A stretch of DNA of 14,708 nucleotides from Stercoripulliclostridium_A sp964480195 (GTDB lineage: Bacteria > Bacillota > Clostridia > Christensenellales > DTU072). Under the pieces are notes generated by a model. It did no database searches and had not been told where the DNA came from. It saw only the letters and a program-made list of their open reading frames with translations. The number at the start of each line of letters is the position of its first letter. The stretch's first letter is position 1. The stretch covers positions 1 through 14,708 of the forward strand of contig CAYZOJ010000040.1 of NCBI GenBank assembly GCA_964480195.1, given 5' to 3'. Shown here piece by piece: positions 1 to 6,310 of this stretch. A program made the translations under genes and the position numbers.

Positions 1-8
1 CTCGGCGG

Positions 9-128
9 GCGCAAGCGAGGCTTGTGCAATGAAATCTTGCTTTGCAAGGTGAAATTTGCCTCGGCAAGTGAAATACGCTTACGCGTGTGAAATATTCGCT
101 CCGCGAATGTTGTGGTGGCGCTACGCGC
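9..128. repeat. Tandem array of variable-stem hairpins with GTGAAAT-type spacers
   Basis: TGAAAT recurs at 30-35, 50-55, 69-74 and 88-93, a period of 19-20 nt, with a degenerate copy (GTTGTG) at 109-114. Between copies lie short inverted repeats, each of different sequence but each self-complementary: 9-15 with 21-27 (7 bp including one G-U), CTTGC/GCAAG at 36-40 and 44-48, TTGCC/GGCAA at 56-60 and 63-67, ACGC/GCGT at 75-78 and 83-86, ATTCGC/GCGAAT at 94-99 and 103-108, GCGC/GCGC at 118-121 and 125-128. Loops are 2-5 nt. The constant spacer with changing but always pairing arms implies that the structure, not the stem sequence, is maintained. The array may continue left of the window. It has no U-tract, so it is not a run of terminators. 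From memory, similar arrays occur unannotated between genes in gut Clostridia; this was not checked. Confidence 0.8.
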
Positions 129-142
129 GAAGTATATAACAA

Positions 143-200
143 TCCCTCAGTCTATGCAATTTTCAATCGCATAGCCAGCTCCCTTTACACAAAGGAGCCT
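143..200. repeat. Two-hairpin intergenic repeat element (CTCAGTC...AGCTCCCTTT type)
   Basis: The first hairpin pairs CTATGC (152-157) with GCATAG (169-174) and continues past one mismatch with three more pairs. The second pairs GCTCCCTTT (178-186) with AAAGGAGC (191-198) around an ACAC loop, with one bulged C. The constant parts (CCCTCAGTC before the first arm, AGCTCCCTTTACACAAAGG after it) match my memory of a very common unannotated interspersed repeat in gut Clostridia, where the second stem is usually perfect. I do not know an accepted name. No T-run follows on either strand, so a terminator role is not supported. Confidence 0.6.
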
Positions 201-337
201 AACCGTTCATACGCGTTTTTACCTCTAAATAAACCAAATTAACGATGTATATACTATCGTACAAGACAAGAAAAATAGACTAATGTATTATCGTCAGCCT
301 ATTAGACATCTAATCATTCTCTCCTATTTTTCGGGTT
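201..337. other. AT-rich intergenic stretch without a recognisable gene
   Basis: No plausible reading frame or RNA gene is visible. The only structures are a weak ACGAT/ATCGT inverted repeat (242-246 with 256-260) and the short palindrome ATTAGA-CA-TCTAAT (301-314). Neither makes a convincing terminator for the minus-strand gene that ends at 338. Confidence 0.5.
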
Positions 338-850
338 TTATTTTCTAAATTGAGTAAGGAGCGCATTGAGTTCGTTTTCGGTGAGTCGCGCTTCGGGAGA
401 ATCGCTGACGCCGATTTCTTTTAATCGCTCTTTTTCTCTATAAAAATCCTCGCGCGGTTTGTCCGTCTTAACGGGTTTTCCCTCGACTATTGCGGTAAGC
501 TCCTCGCAACAATCGTTAAAAAATCTGCGACACTCGAGGATTTCGGCACCGAGATCCGACGCGGAATCAAGAGCTTCGAGCCTCTTGGTCCATTTGTCGC
601 GATACGTGGCAAGCCTTTCGTTCTCGAGCGCAAAACGTATACGTGCTTCTTTTTCGTACTCCTCGGCACGCTCTTTTGCAAACGCCAAAACGTCGGCTAT
701 CGACTTTTGTACGGAGCGTTCGGCTTCGAGTTCCGAGCGTAATGCCTCGATTTCGCCTTTAAGCATAGCGATACGCTCCGCCTGAGCGGAGCGCACTTCT
801 TGTTCGTTATCGGTTGCTTTTGTTTTTTTCGACCATAAGCGCTTCTTCAT
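338..850 (-). CDS. Small coiled-coil protein of unknown function
   Basis: A 170-residue protein that I cannot assign to a named family. It opens with a lysine-rich start (MKKRLWSKKTK), followed by a long charged helix with heptad-like spacing (about 15-100, rich in Glu, Arg, Ala and Leu) containing the stretch around AKERAEEYEKEA (58-69). A Cys-containing segment (ECRRFFNDCCEEL, about 105-117) and a polar C-terminal tail follow. There is no signal peptide, membrane segment or catalytic motif. The helix loosely recalls DivIVA/GpsB-like coiled-coil proteins, but that is only an impression. It lies 60 nt downstream of pncB on the same strand with no terminator between, so it can be co-transcribed. 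The start at 850 has no Shine-Dalgarno but has a TATAAT six bases upstream. An alternative ATG at 766 has GGAG 9 nt before it and would give 142 residues. It is probably a real gene because its frame is open throughout. Confidence 0.65.
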   Translation of the reverse strand: MKKRLWSKKTKATDNEQEVRSAQAERIAMLKGEIEALRSELEAERSVQKSIADVLAFAKERAEEYEKEARIRFALENERLATYRDKWTKRLEALDSASDLGAEILECRRFFNDCCEELTAIVEGKPVKTDKPREDFYREKERLKEIGVSDSPEARLTENELNALLTQFRK

Positions 851-856
851 ATCGCG

Positions 857-862
857 ATTATA
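857..862 (-). promoter_or_regulatory. Candidate -10 box placing the transcript start at the coiled-coil gene's ATG
   Basis: On the minus strand a perfect TATAAT ends 6 nt before the ATG at 850, so transcription would begin at or within a base or two of the start codon and give a leaderless mRNA. The -35 region at 17-nt spacing (GTTTTA, 880-885) is a poor match, which keeps confidence low. Confidence 0.35.
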
Positions 863-910
863 ACCGAAAAAGAATGAATTAAAACGTCGATTTATGGGGT
901 TAATAGTCTA

Positions 911-2338
911 CTAACCGCGCCTCTCGTTAAGAAGCTTGGTTCTGAGCGCGAACAACTCGTCGGAAAGGTCGATTTTGTACTCGTGAGGATTGGTGAGCCT
1001 CTTGTACTCCGCCCAAAATTCGCCCTTCGATTTATTGGCGAATTCGACTATCTCGTTTAACGAAGGAAGATCGTATACTTGCTTTCCGCGTTCGAATACC
1101 GTAACGGGAAGTTCGCGTACCGTGTAGTCTTCAAACGTCGTCTTCTTCCACGTTTCGAGGGGATGGAAAATCGTAAGAGGCTTGGTAAAATCAATCTTCT
1201 CTCCGCGTAATGCGATGAGGTCGGCAGCCGCCTTTCCGTCGGCTTTGTAAATGCGGTAAGTCGTTTTGAATCCGGGATTGGTTATCTTTTCGGGGGTATC
1301 CGAAACCTTCATTCTGGGTTCCCATTCGCCGTTTTCGTTTTGGATTTCCGCAAGCTTGTAAACACCGCCGAGTGCCGGGTGCGGAGCCGCGGTTATGAGC
1401 TTGGTGCCTATGCCCCAAACGTCTATTTTTGCGCCTTGAGCGTTTAATGACGCGATAATGGACTCGTCTATATCGCCGGACGCGAATATCTTTGCGTCGG
1501 TATGTCCTGCTGCGTCAAGCATTTTGCGCGCTTCCTTGGACAGATACGCAAGGTCGCCCGAATCGAGTCTTATGCCGAGAGGCTTATGTCCTGCCGATTT
1601 GAGTTCGTCGAAAACTTTTATCGCGTTGGGTACACCGCTACGCAACGTATCGTAAGTATCCACAAGCAACAAACATTGATCGGGATTGAGTTCTGCATAG
1701 CGACGGAACGCGTCGAGTTCGGTCGGGAAACTCATAACCCAACTGTGGGCGTGAGTACCGCTTACCTTTATCCCGAACATCTTACCCGCAAGCACGTTTG
1801 AGGTGCTTACGCAACCGCCTATTATACTCGCTCTCGCGCCGTATATTCCCGCGTCGGGTCCCTGCGCGCGTCTTAGACCGAATTCGGCAATTCCGCCGTT
1901 AGTTTCGTTCGCCATACGCATGGCTTTGGTCGCGATAAGAGTTTGGTGATTGACGATATTGAGAAGTGCCGTTTCTATGAGTTGAGCTTCGAACAACGGC
2001 GCGCGGACCGTAACCAACGGTTCGTAAGGGAATACCATTTCACCTTCGCGCATCGCAAACATATCTCCCGTAAACTTAAAGTCGCGGATACGCTCGAAAA
2101 ACTTTTCGCCGAAACAGCCGAGCGAACGTAAATAGTCGATATCGCTTCCGTCAAAATGCAGATTGTTGATGTAGTCTACGACTTGTTCGAGTCCCGCGGC
2201 TACCGCGAAATCGAGGTACGGAGGCGCCGGACGGTAAAAGGCGTCGAATACCGCTTCTCTGTCAGCCATGCCCGATTCGGCATAACCGTTCATCATTGTC
2301 AGTTGATACAAATCCGTAAGTAACGTAAGATTGCGCAT
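911..2338 (-). CDS. pncB: Nicotinate phosphoribosyltransferase
   Basis: Converts nicotinate and PRPP to nicotinate mononucleotide with ATP hydrolysis, the entry step of NAD salvage (Preiss-Handler pathway), in the cytoplasm. The 475-residue length fits the longer Gram-positive form. Family landmarks are the N-terminal LLTDLYQLTMMNGY (6-19), FGLRRAQGPD (153-162), GTHAHSW (194-200, holding the presumed active-site His), DTYDT (227-231) and RLDSGD (257-262), followed by an FASGDIDE and WGIGT segment typical of the phosphate-binding barrel. The ATG at 2338 is set by GGAG at 2344-2347, 5 nt upstream. The gene follows lgt after 21 nt and probably shares its transcript. No transcription start of its own was seen. 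The assignment is firm at family level; the substrate (nicotinate rather than nicotinamide) follows from the family. Confidence 0.95.
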   Translation of the reverse strand: MRNLTLLTDLYQLTMMNGYAESGMADREAVFDAFYRPAPPYLDFAVAAGLEQVVDYINNLHFDGSDIDYLRSLGCFGEKFFERIRDFKFTGDMFAMREGEMVFPYEPLVTVRAPLFEAQLIETALLNIVNHQTLIATKAMRMANETNGGIAEFGLRRAQGPDAGIYGARASIIGGCVSTSNVLAGKMFGIKVSGTHAHSWVMSFPTELDAFRRYAELNPDQCLLLVDTYDTLRSGVPNAIKVFDELKSAGHKPLGIRLDSGDLAYLSKEARKMLDAAGHTDAKIFASGDIDESIIASLNAQGAKIDVWGIGTKLITAAPHPALGGVYKLAEIQNENGEWEPRMKVSDTPEKITNPGFKTTYRIYKADGKAAADLIALRGEKIDFTKPLTIFHPLETWKKTTFEDYTVRELPVTVFERGKQVYDLPSLNEIVEFANKSKGEFWAEYKRLTNPHEYKIDLSDELFALRTKLLNERRG

Positions 2339-2359
2339 ATTATCTCCGTTTATTTATTA

Positions 2360-3409
2360 TTATTTATTGTCGTCTTTGCGCTTGGTAAAGTGCGGTTGCG
2401 ACGGATTTTTACGAGTTATTTTGGTCTTTTTCTCAGGAGCTTCGGAAGTATCGGCTACCGCGTCGCTTTCCGTATCGGAAGGCGCATCCGACGCCACGTC
2501 GTTTTTGTTTTTTGCAGGACGCGTATACACCGTGCAGTCGGGATAAAGCTCTGCGGGAATACCCTTTCCGTACCATACGCGTTCGCCTTTTTTGACTTTA
2601 ATTACGATAAGCGCGATAAGCCATACGAGAGATATTACAGCCACCGCAAAACAACCCCATTGGGTGTAGTTGAACGTGGCGTAAAGATCGCCGTCGTCGC
2701 GCAGGAACTCGAGAATGAAACGTATGAACGGATATGCGAACATATACATAAGCGTTCCGCCACCTCTGACTTTAAGACGCCTCGAGATTATCATTATTAT
2801 TATAAAGAAGAGAATGTCGAGCGCCATTTCATAAAAGAACGTCGCTTGGAAAAATCCGTGTTCTCTCGTGATATACACTGCAAGCGGGAACCATTGATGA
2901 GCGGGATTGGTTATGGGCGCTCCGTAAATTTCCTGATTCATAAAGTTGCCCCATCTGCCGAGTCCTTGCGAAAGAAGAGCGACGGGTAAAATTATGTCCA
3001 TAACGTCGATGAGGTTGACCTTACGGAATTTACTCCATATAAACGCGCCGAGTATACCGAACGGCACGCCCGTTATTATCGTAAGTCCTCCGTCCCATAT
3101 CGCTATCGCGTTGACGAAATCGTCCCACGTAAACGGCGACGGGAAATACTCGGGTCGGACCATTACGTACCCTATTCTCGCGCCTATGATGGCAAGAGGT
3201 ATTACAAAAAGGAAAAGTTCGACGACGTCGTCCGCCACAAGCTTGATGCGCTTTGCGCGAATTATGCCGACAATGAGCCCTATAAGCATCGCGGACGTAA
3301 TAATTATTCCGTACCAAGCTATGGGCTTGTCGCCGATATAGAAAGCGACAGACTCGACTTTACCCGTCCAGTGTATGCTTTGCTCTGCAGACAACAATCC
3401 GAAATTCAT
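2360..3409 (-). CDS. lgt: Prolipoprotein diacylglyceryl transferase
   Basis: Transfers diacylglycerol from phosphatidylglycerol to the lipobox cysteine of prelipoproteins, the first step of lipoprotein maturation, in the cytoplasmic membrane. The protein is strongly hydrophobic, with about seven membrane segments between residues 31 and 271. It carries GARIGYV (76-82), IWDGGLT (104-110), the Lgt signature GRWGNFMNQE (151-160, with the conserved Arg and Asn) and the late Arg/Glu/Arg set in RFILEFLR (230-237). The frame is open to 3436, but the ATG at 3409 has a TAGGAGG at 3414-3420, 4 nt upstream, which itself overlaps the galactokinase stop codon; this gives 349 residues. That exceeds the usual 260-290 because of a hydrophilic tail from about residue 272, with an acidic Asp/Ser-rich part and then a Lys-rich end. 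Confidence 0.95.
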   Translation of the reverse strand: MNFGLLSAEQSIHWTGKVESVAFYIGDKPIAWYGIIITSAMLIGLIVGIIRAKRIKLVADDVVELFLFVIPLAIIGARIGYVMVRPEYFPSPFTWDDFVNAIAIWDGGLTIITGVPFGILGAFIWSKFRKVNLIDVMDIILPVALLSQGLGRWGNFMNQEIYGAPITNPAHQWFPLAVYITREHGFFQATFFYEMALDILFFIIIMIISRRLKVRGGGTLMYMFAYPFIRFILEFLRDDGDLYATFNYTQWGCFAVAVISLVWLIALIVIKVKKGERVWYGKGIPAELYPDCTVYTRPAKNKNDVASDAPSDTESDAVADTSEAPEKKTKITRKNPSQPHFTKRKDDNK

Positions 3410-3413
3410 ATAG

Positions 3414-3420
3414 CCTCCTA
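3414..3420 (-). promoter_or_regulatory. Strong Shine-Dalgarno deciding the lgt start
   Basis: TAGGAGG on the minus strand lies 4 nt before the ATG at 3409, and its TAG is the galactokinase stop codon. This rules out the longer reading from 3436 and suggests that lgt translation is coupled to termination on galK. Confidence 0.8.
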
Positions 3421-4683
3421 AAGCTCTACTCGGCAAGCGCCTACGTTACGTATTTTAAGCGCGTGTACGTTTTGTTCGCCGAATACGTCGCTCATATACG
3501 CTTTGAACTCGTCAGACGCGTAATTATCGACAAACGCAAGTATCGTTCCCGCAAATCCGCCGCCGTGAACGCGGAATGCGCGCACTCCGTCATATGATTC
3601 GCAAAGTGCAAGCGCAAGCGGTATCGGCTCGGACGGGTCGCCCTCGGGATATACGTTCTGGAGTTTTTCGTAACTCGACTTGCCCGACGCGGTGATTATC
3701 GCGTATGCGACGTCTTCGTCTTCGTCCTTAATGGCTTCGCGTAAAGCTTCGACGCGTTCGTTTTCCTCAAAATAGTGCATGGCGCGGAGAATTGCTCTTC
3801 CGCTGACTTTTTCTTTGAGTTCTTTAAGACTCGAATAAAACTCGCCGACTTCGACAAAACGGAGTTTGTACTGTCCGAAAATCTTGGCTACCTTTTCCAT
3901 TTCCGACTTGATAGCCGAGTATTGAGGGGTAAGATCGCAATGGTCGCCTCCGCAATTTACGACAAATACCGACGTGTCGTCAAAATTCCAGTCGAGTTTT
4001 TCGACTTTGGGATTGGCGGTGTCCTCGAAATCTATATAGCTTACACCGCCTATCGCGACGGCGGACTGGTCCATAAGTCCCGAGGGCTTACCGAAATACA
4101 CGTTCTCGGCATATTGCGAAATGATTGCCTTTTCGACAGCGCCGACTTTGTCTTCGTTATATAAATCGGAAAGGATTTCGGCTATAAGAACTTCGTACGA
4201 CGCCGAACTCGACATTCCCGCTCCTTTGAAGACGTCCGATACAGCCGTTACGCGGAAACCGCCTATCGCGTATCCGCGATCGATAAAGCCTTTGCATACG
4301 CCTTTTACCAATGCCGTCGATGTGCCCTCTTCTTCGGGTTTAAGTCTTAAATCGCCTATATCGACCTCTACGTAAGGATATCCCAAACTGTCTACGATAA
4401 TCCTTCTGTCTTGAGTCGGAGTTACCGCCGCCAGCATATCTACGGATACAGCCGCCGCAAGAACTTTGCCGTTATTGTGGTCGGTATGGTTACCGCATAT
4501 TTCTATGCGTCCCGACGAACTGTAAAAATACGTCGGCTCCGACTCACCGCCTTTTACGTGTGCGTTATAAAGATTCGAGTAACGCTCGGCGACCTCTTCC
4601 GCGGGTATGTTGTATAACATTTCGGCGGATTCGAGAAAATTATTGTTGTTAAGCAAACTTTTTTTGTCATATAATATTGCCAA
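3418..4683 (-). CDS. galK: Galactokinase (GHMP kinase), GNHTDH subgroup
   Basis: Phosphorylates galactose at C1 with ATP, the first committed Leloir step. It has all three GHMP-kinase motifs: the galactokinase signature in the variant form GRIEICGNHTDH (58-69), the ATP loop GAGMSSSAS (154-162) and the C-terminal RVHGGGFAGT (371-380). GLMDQSA (202-208) contains the presumed catalytic Asp205. In textbook galactokinases the signature reads GEHTDY; here Glu is Asn and Tyr is His. The length of 421 is slightly above the usual 390-400. The start is TTG at 4683, supported by GGAG 9 nt upstream (4693-4696); the next Met is at residue 22 and would shorten the N-terminus. Divergent neighbour galT supports galactose as substrate. 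A related GHMP sugar kinase cannot be excluded from sequence alone. Confidence 0.88.
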   Translation of the reverse strand: MAILYDKKSLLNNNNFLESAEMLYNIPAEEVAERYSNLYNAHVKGGESEPTYFYSSSGRIEICGNHTDHNNGKVLAAAVSVDMLAAVTPTQDRRIIVDSLGYPYVEVDIGDLRLKPEEEGTSTALVKGVCKGFIDRGYAIGGFRVTAVSDVFKGAGMSSSASYEVLIAEILSDLYNEDKVGAVEKAIISQYAENVYFGKPSGLMDQSAVAIGGVSYIDFEDTANPKVEKLDWNFDDTSVFVVNCGGDHCDLTPQYSAIKSEMEKVAKIFGQYKLRFVEVGEFYSSLKELKEKVSGRAILRAMHYFEENERVEALREAIKDEDEDVAYAIITASGKSSYEKLQNVYPEGDPSEPIPLALALCESYDGVRAFRVHGGGFAGTILAFVDNYASDEFKAYMSDVFGEQNVHALKIRNVGACRVEL

Positions 4684-4705
4684 AACCGTAATCTCCGTGT
4701 ATAAT
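4677..4705 (+). promoter_or_regulatory. galT promoter
   Basis: TTGCCA at 4677-4682 and TATAAT at 4700-4705 are separated by 17 nt. The -35 box sits on the first codons of galK. The predicted start near 4712 leaves a leader of about 68 nt before galT. Confidence 0.65.
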
Positions 4706-4718
4706 TAGGATAGCTAAA

Positions 4719-4747
4719 ATTATAGCACACTCATCCGAATAAGTAAA
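4719..4747 (-). promoter_or_regulatory. galK promoter, extended -10
   Basis: On the minus strand TTTACT (4742-4747) and TATAAT (4719-4724) are 17 nt apart, and TGC directly before TATAAT makes an extended -10. The predicted start near 4712 is almost the same position as that of the opposing galT promoter. This leaves a leader of about 29 nt before the TTG at 4683. Confidence 0.65.
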
Positions 4748-4779
4748 TAAATATATAAAGTTTTATAAAGGATTTGAAT

Positions 4780-6309
4780 ATGCCTGCAAAAAAAACCGAT
4801 ATCGGTAAGTCTGTTGCCAATCTCGTTGCTTATGCCGAAGATAAGCTCTTTTTGAGTTACTACGACGCTGTATACGCGACCAATCGTCTGCTCGCGGAAT
4901 TGCGTTTGACCGAGCCTTCCGCTCCGTCTAAGACGATTCCCGACCTCCAAACGGGTATTCTCGACCCCATTGTCGATTATGCCGTCGCCAACGGTCTGTG
5001 CGACGAATCGGCAAGACTTCGCTACGAAACCAAAATCATGGGCTACGTAACTCCCGCGCCCAGCGTGGTAATATCGCGTTTCGACTCGATTGCCTCCAAC
5101 GAGAGTATCGGAAAAGCAACCGACTACTTGAACGAACTTTCCGTGCGCAGTAACTATATCCGTATGGCGGATATAAGCAAAAACATCCGCTGGCACGTAA
5201 CGCGCCCCCAAGGCGACATCACAGTTACCATAAATCTCAGCAAACCCGAAAAGACGAACGCTCAAGTCGCTCTCGAACGCAATCTGCCCGCGACAAACTA
5301 TCCCCGTTGCATGCTTTGCCTCGAAAACCTCGGCTTCGAAGGCACCGTCAAACACCCCGCTCGCGAAACGATACGCATAATCCCCATTTACCTTAACGAC
5401 GAACCGTGGTTTATGCAATTTTCGCCCTACGTCTATTTCGACAATCACTGCATAGCCGTTAGCGAAACTCATCATCCGATGTCGATAACGTCAGCGACGT
5501 TTACGAGGCTATTGGACTTTGTGGAAATATTCCCCCATTACTTCTTGGGTTCCAACGCCGATCTTCCCATCGTGGGAGGCTCGATTCTTGCGCACGAACA
5601 CTATCAGGGCGGTAAAAAAGTTTTGCCTATGTTCACTCGTCCGATACGTAAATATTTTGCGCATTCGGGACACCCGAGCGTGCATATCGGTATACTGGAC
5701 TGGTATAATTCGGTAATTAAACTCTCCGGCACGGTACGCTCCGAAATAGAAAAGGTAGCTTCCGATATACTCGCCTCTTGGCGTCGCTATACGGATACTT
5801 CCGTGGGTATCATCGCCGAAACGAACTCCCCGCACAACACCATTACTCCCATCGCTTCCAAAAACGGCGACGAGTATGAGCTTTATTTGATTTTGCGTAA
5901 CAACCGCACCGACGAACAACATCCTTACGGCATTTATCATCCGACGGAAGATATGCATAATATTAAGAAAGAAGGTATCGGACTTATCGAAGCAATGGGT
6001 ACGTTCATTCTTCCCGGACGTCTTGCGGGAGAAATTAAGGGCGTCATGAGTATACTCACCGGACAAACTCCCCTTAACTTCGCGGACCTTGCAAAAGACG
6101 ACAATCCTCTTTGCAAACACATCGGTATGATCGCTCAACTCGTAAACGACAACGGCACCGCAAACGCGCCCGACGTCGCCGAAAAATTGATTATAGATTA
6201 CATCAACAATACCTGCGTTAAGATTCTCGAATGCACCGCCGTTTATAAAAATACCGAAATCGGTCAGAACGCGTTCGCGAAATTCCTTAATTCCGTAGGA
6301 ATAAACTAA
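4780..6309 (+). CDS. galT: UDP-glucose-hexose-1-phosphate uridylyltransferase, class 2 (Gram-positive type)
   Basis: Exchanges UMP between UDP-glucose and galactose-1-phosphate in the Leloir pathway, yielding UDP-galactose and glucose-1-phosphate. The 509-residue length and overall sequence match the long class found in Firmicutes (B. subtilis/Lactobacillus type) rather than the roughly 350-residue E. coli type. GGSILAHEHYQGG (266-278) carries the histidines expected at the nucleotidyl-transfer site, and CMLCLENLGFEG (177-188) is a typical class-2 stretch. The frame is open from a TTG at 4774, but AAAGGA (4767-4772) is 7 nt before the ATG at 4780, so that start is preferred. It heads the plus-strand run and ends 1 nt before dnaX. 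No galE is present in the window. Confidence 0.93.
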   Translation: MPAKKTDIGKSVANLVAYAEDKLFLSYYDAVYATNRLLAELRLTEPSAPSKTIPDLQTGILDPIVDYAVANGLCDESARLRYETKIMGYVTPAPSVVISRFDSIASNESIGKATDYLNELSVRSNYIRMADISKNIRWHVTRPQGDITVTINLSKPEKTNAQVALERNLPATNYPRCMLCLENLGFEGTVKHPARETIRIIPIYLNDEPWFMQFSPYVYFDNHCIAVSETHHPMSITSATFTRLLDFVEIFPHYFLGSNADLPIVGGSILAHEHYQGGKKVLPMFTRPIRKYFAHSGHPSVHIGILDWYNSVIKLSGTVRSEIEKVASDILASWRRYTDTSVGIIAETNSPHNTITPIASKNGDEYELYLILRNNRTDEQHPYGIYHPTEDMHNIKKEGIGLIEAMGTFILPGRLAGEIKGVMSILTGQTPLNFADLAKDDNPLCKHIGMIAQLVNDNGTANAPDVAEKLIIDYINNTCVKILECTAVYKNTEIGQNAFAKFLNSVGIN

Positions 6310-6310
6310 A

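Noticed and set aside
9..128. CRISPR array
   Set aside because: The constant unit is only about 7 nt, the intervals are about 13 nt and self-complementary, and no cas genes are near.
262..314. Intrinsic terminator for the minus-strand run
   Set aside because: CTAAT/ATTAG pairing with a long loop before TATTTTT on the minus strand is too weak, and it is AT-only; it cannot be supported.
3410..3436. Longer N-terminus for lgt (nine extra residues)
   Set aside because: It would overlap the end of galK and ignores the TAGGAGG 4 nt before the internal ATG at 3409.
4720..5475. 251-codon open frame on the minus strand
   Set aside because: It is antisense to galT and crosses the gal promoter region, with no family resemblance; a shadow of the real gene.
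5509..6138. 209-codon open frame on the minus strand
   Set aside because: It is antisense to galT, with no recognisable protein features.
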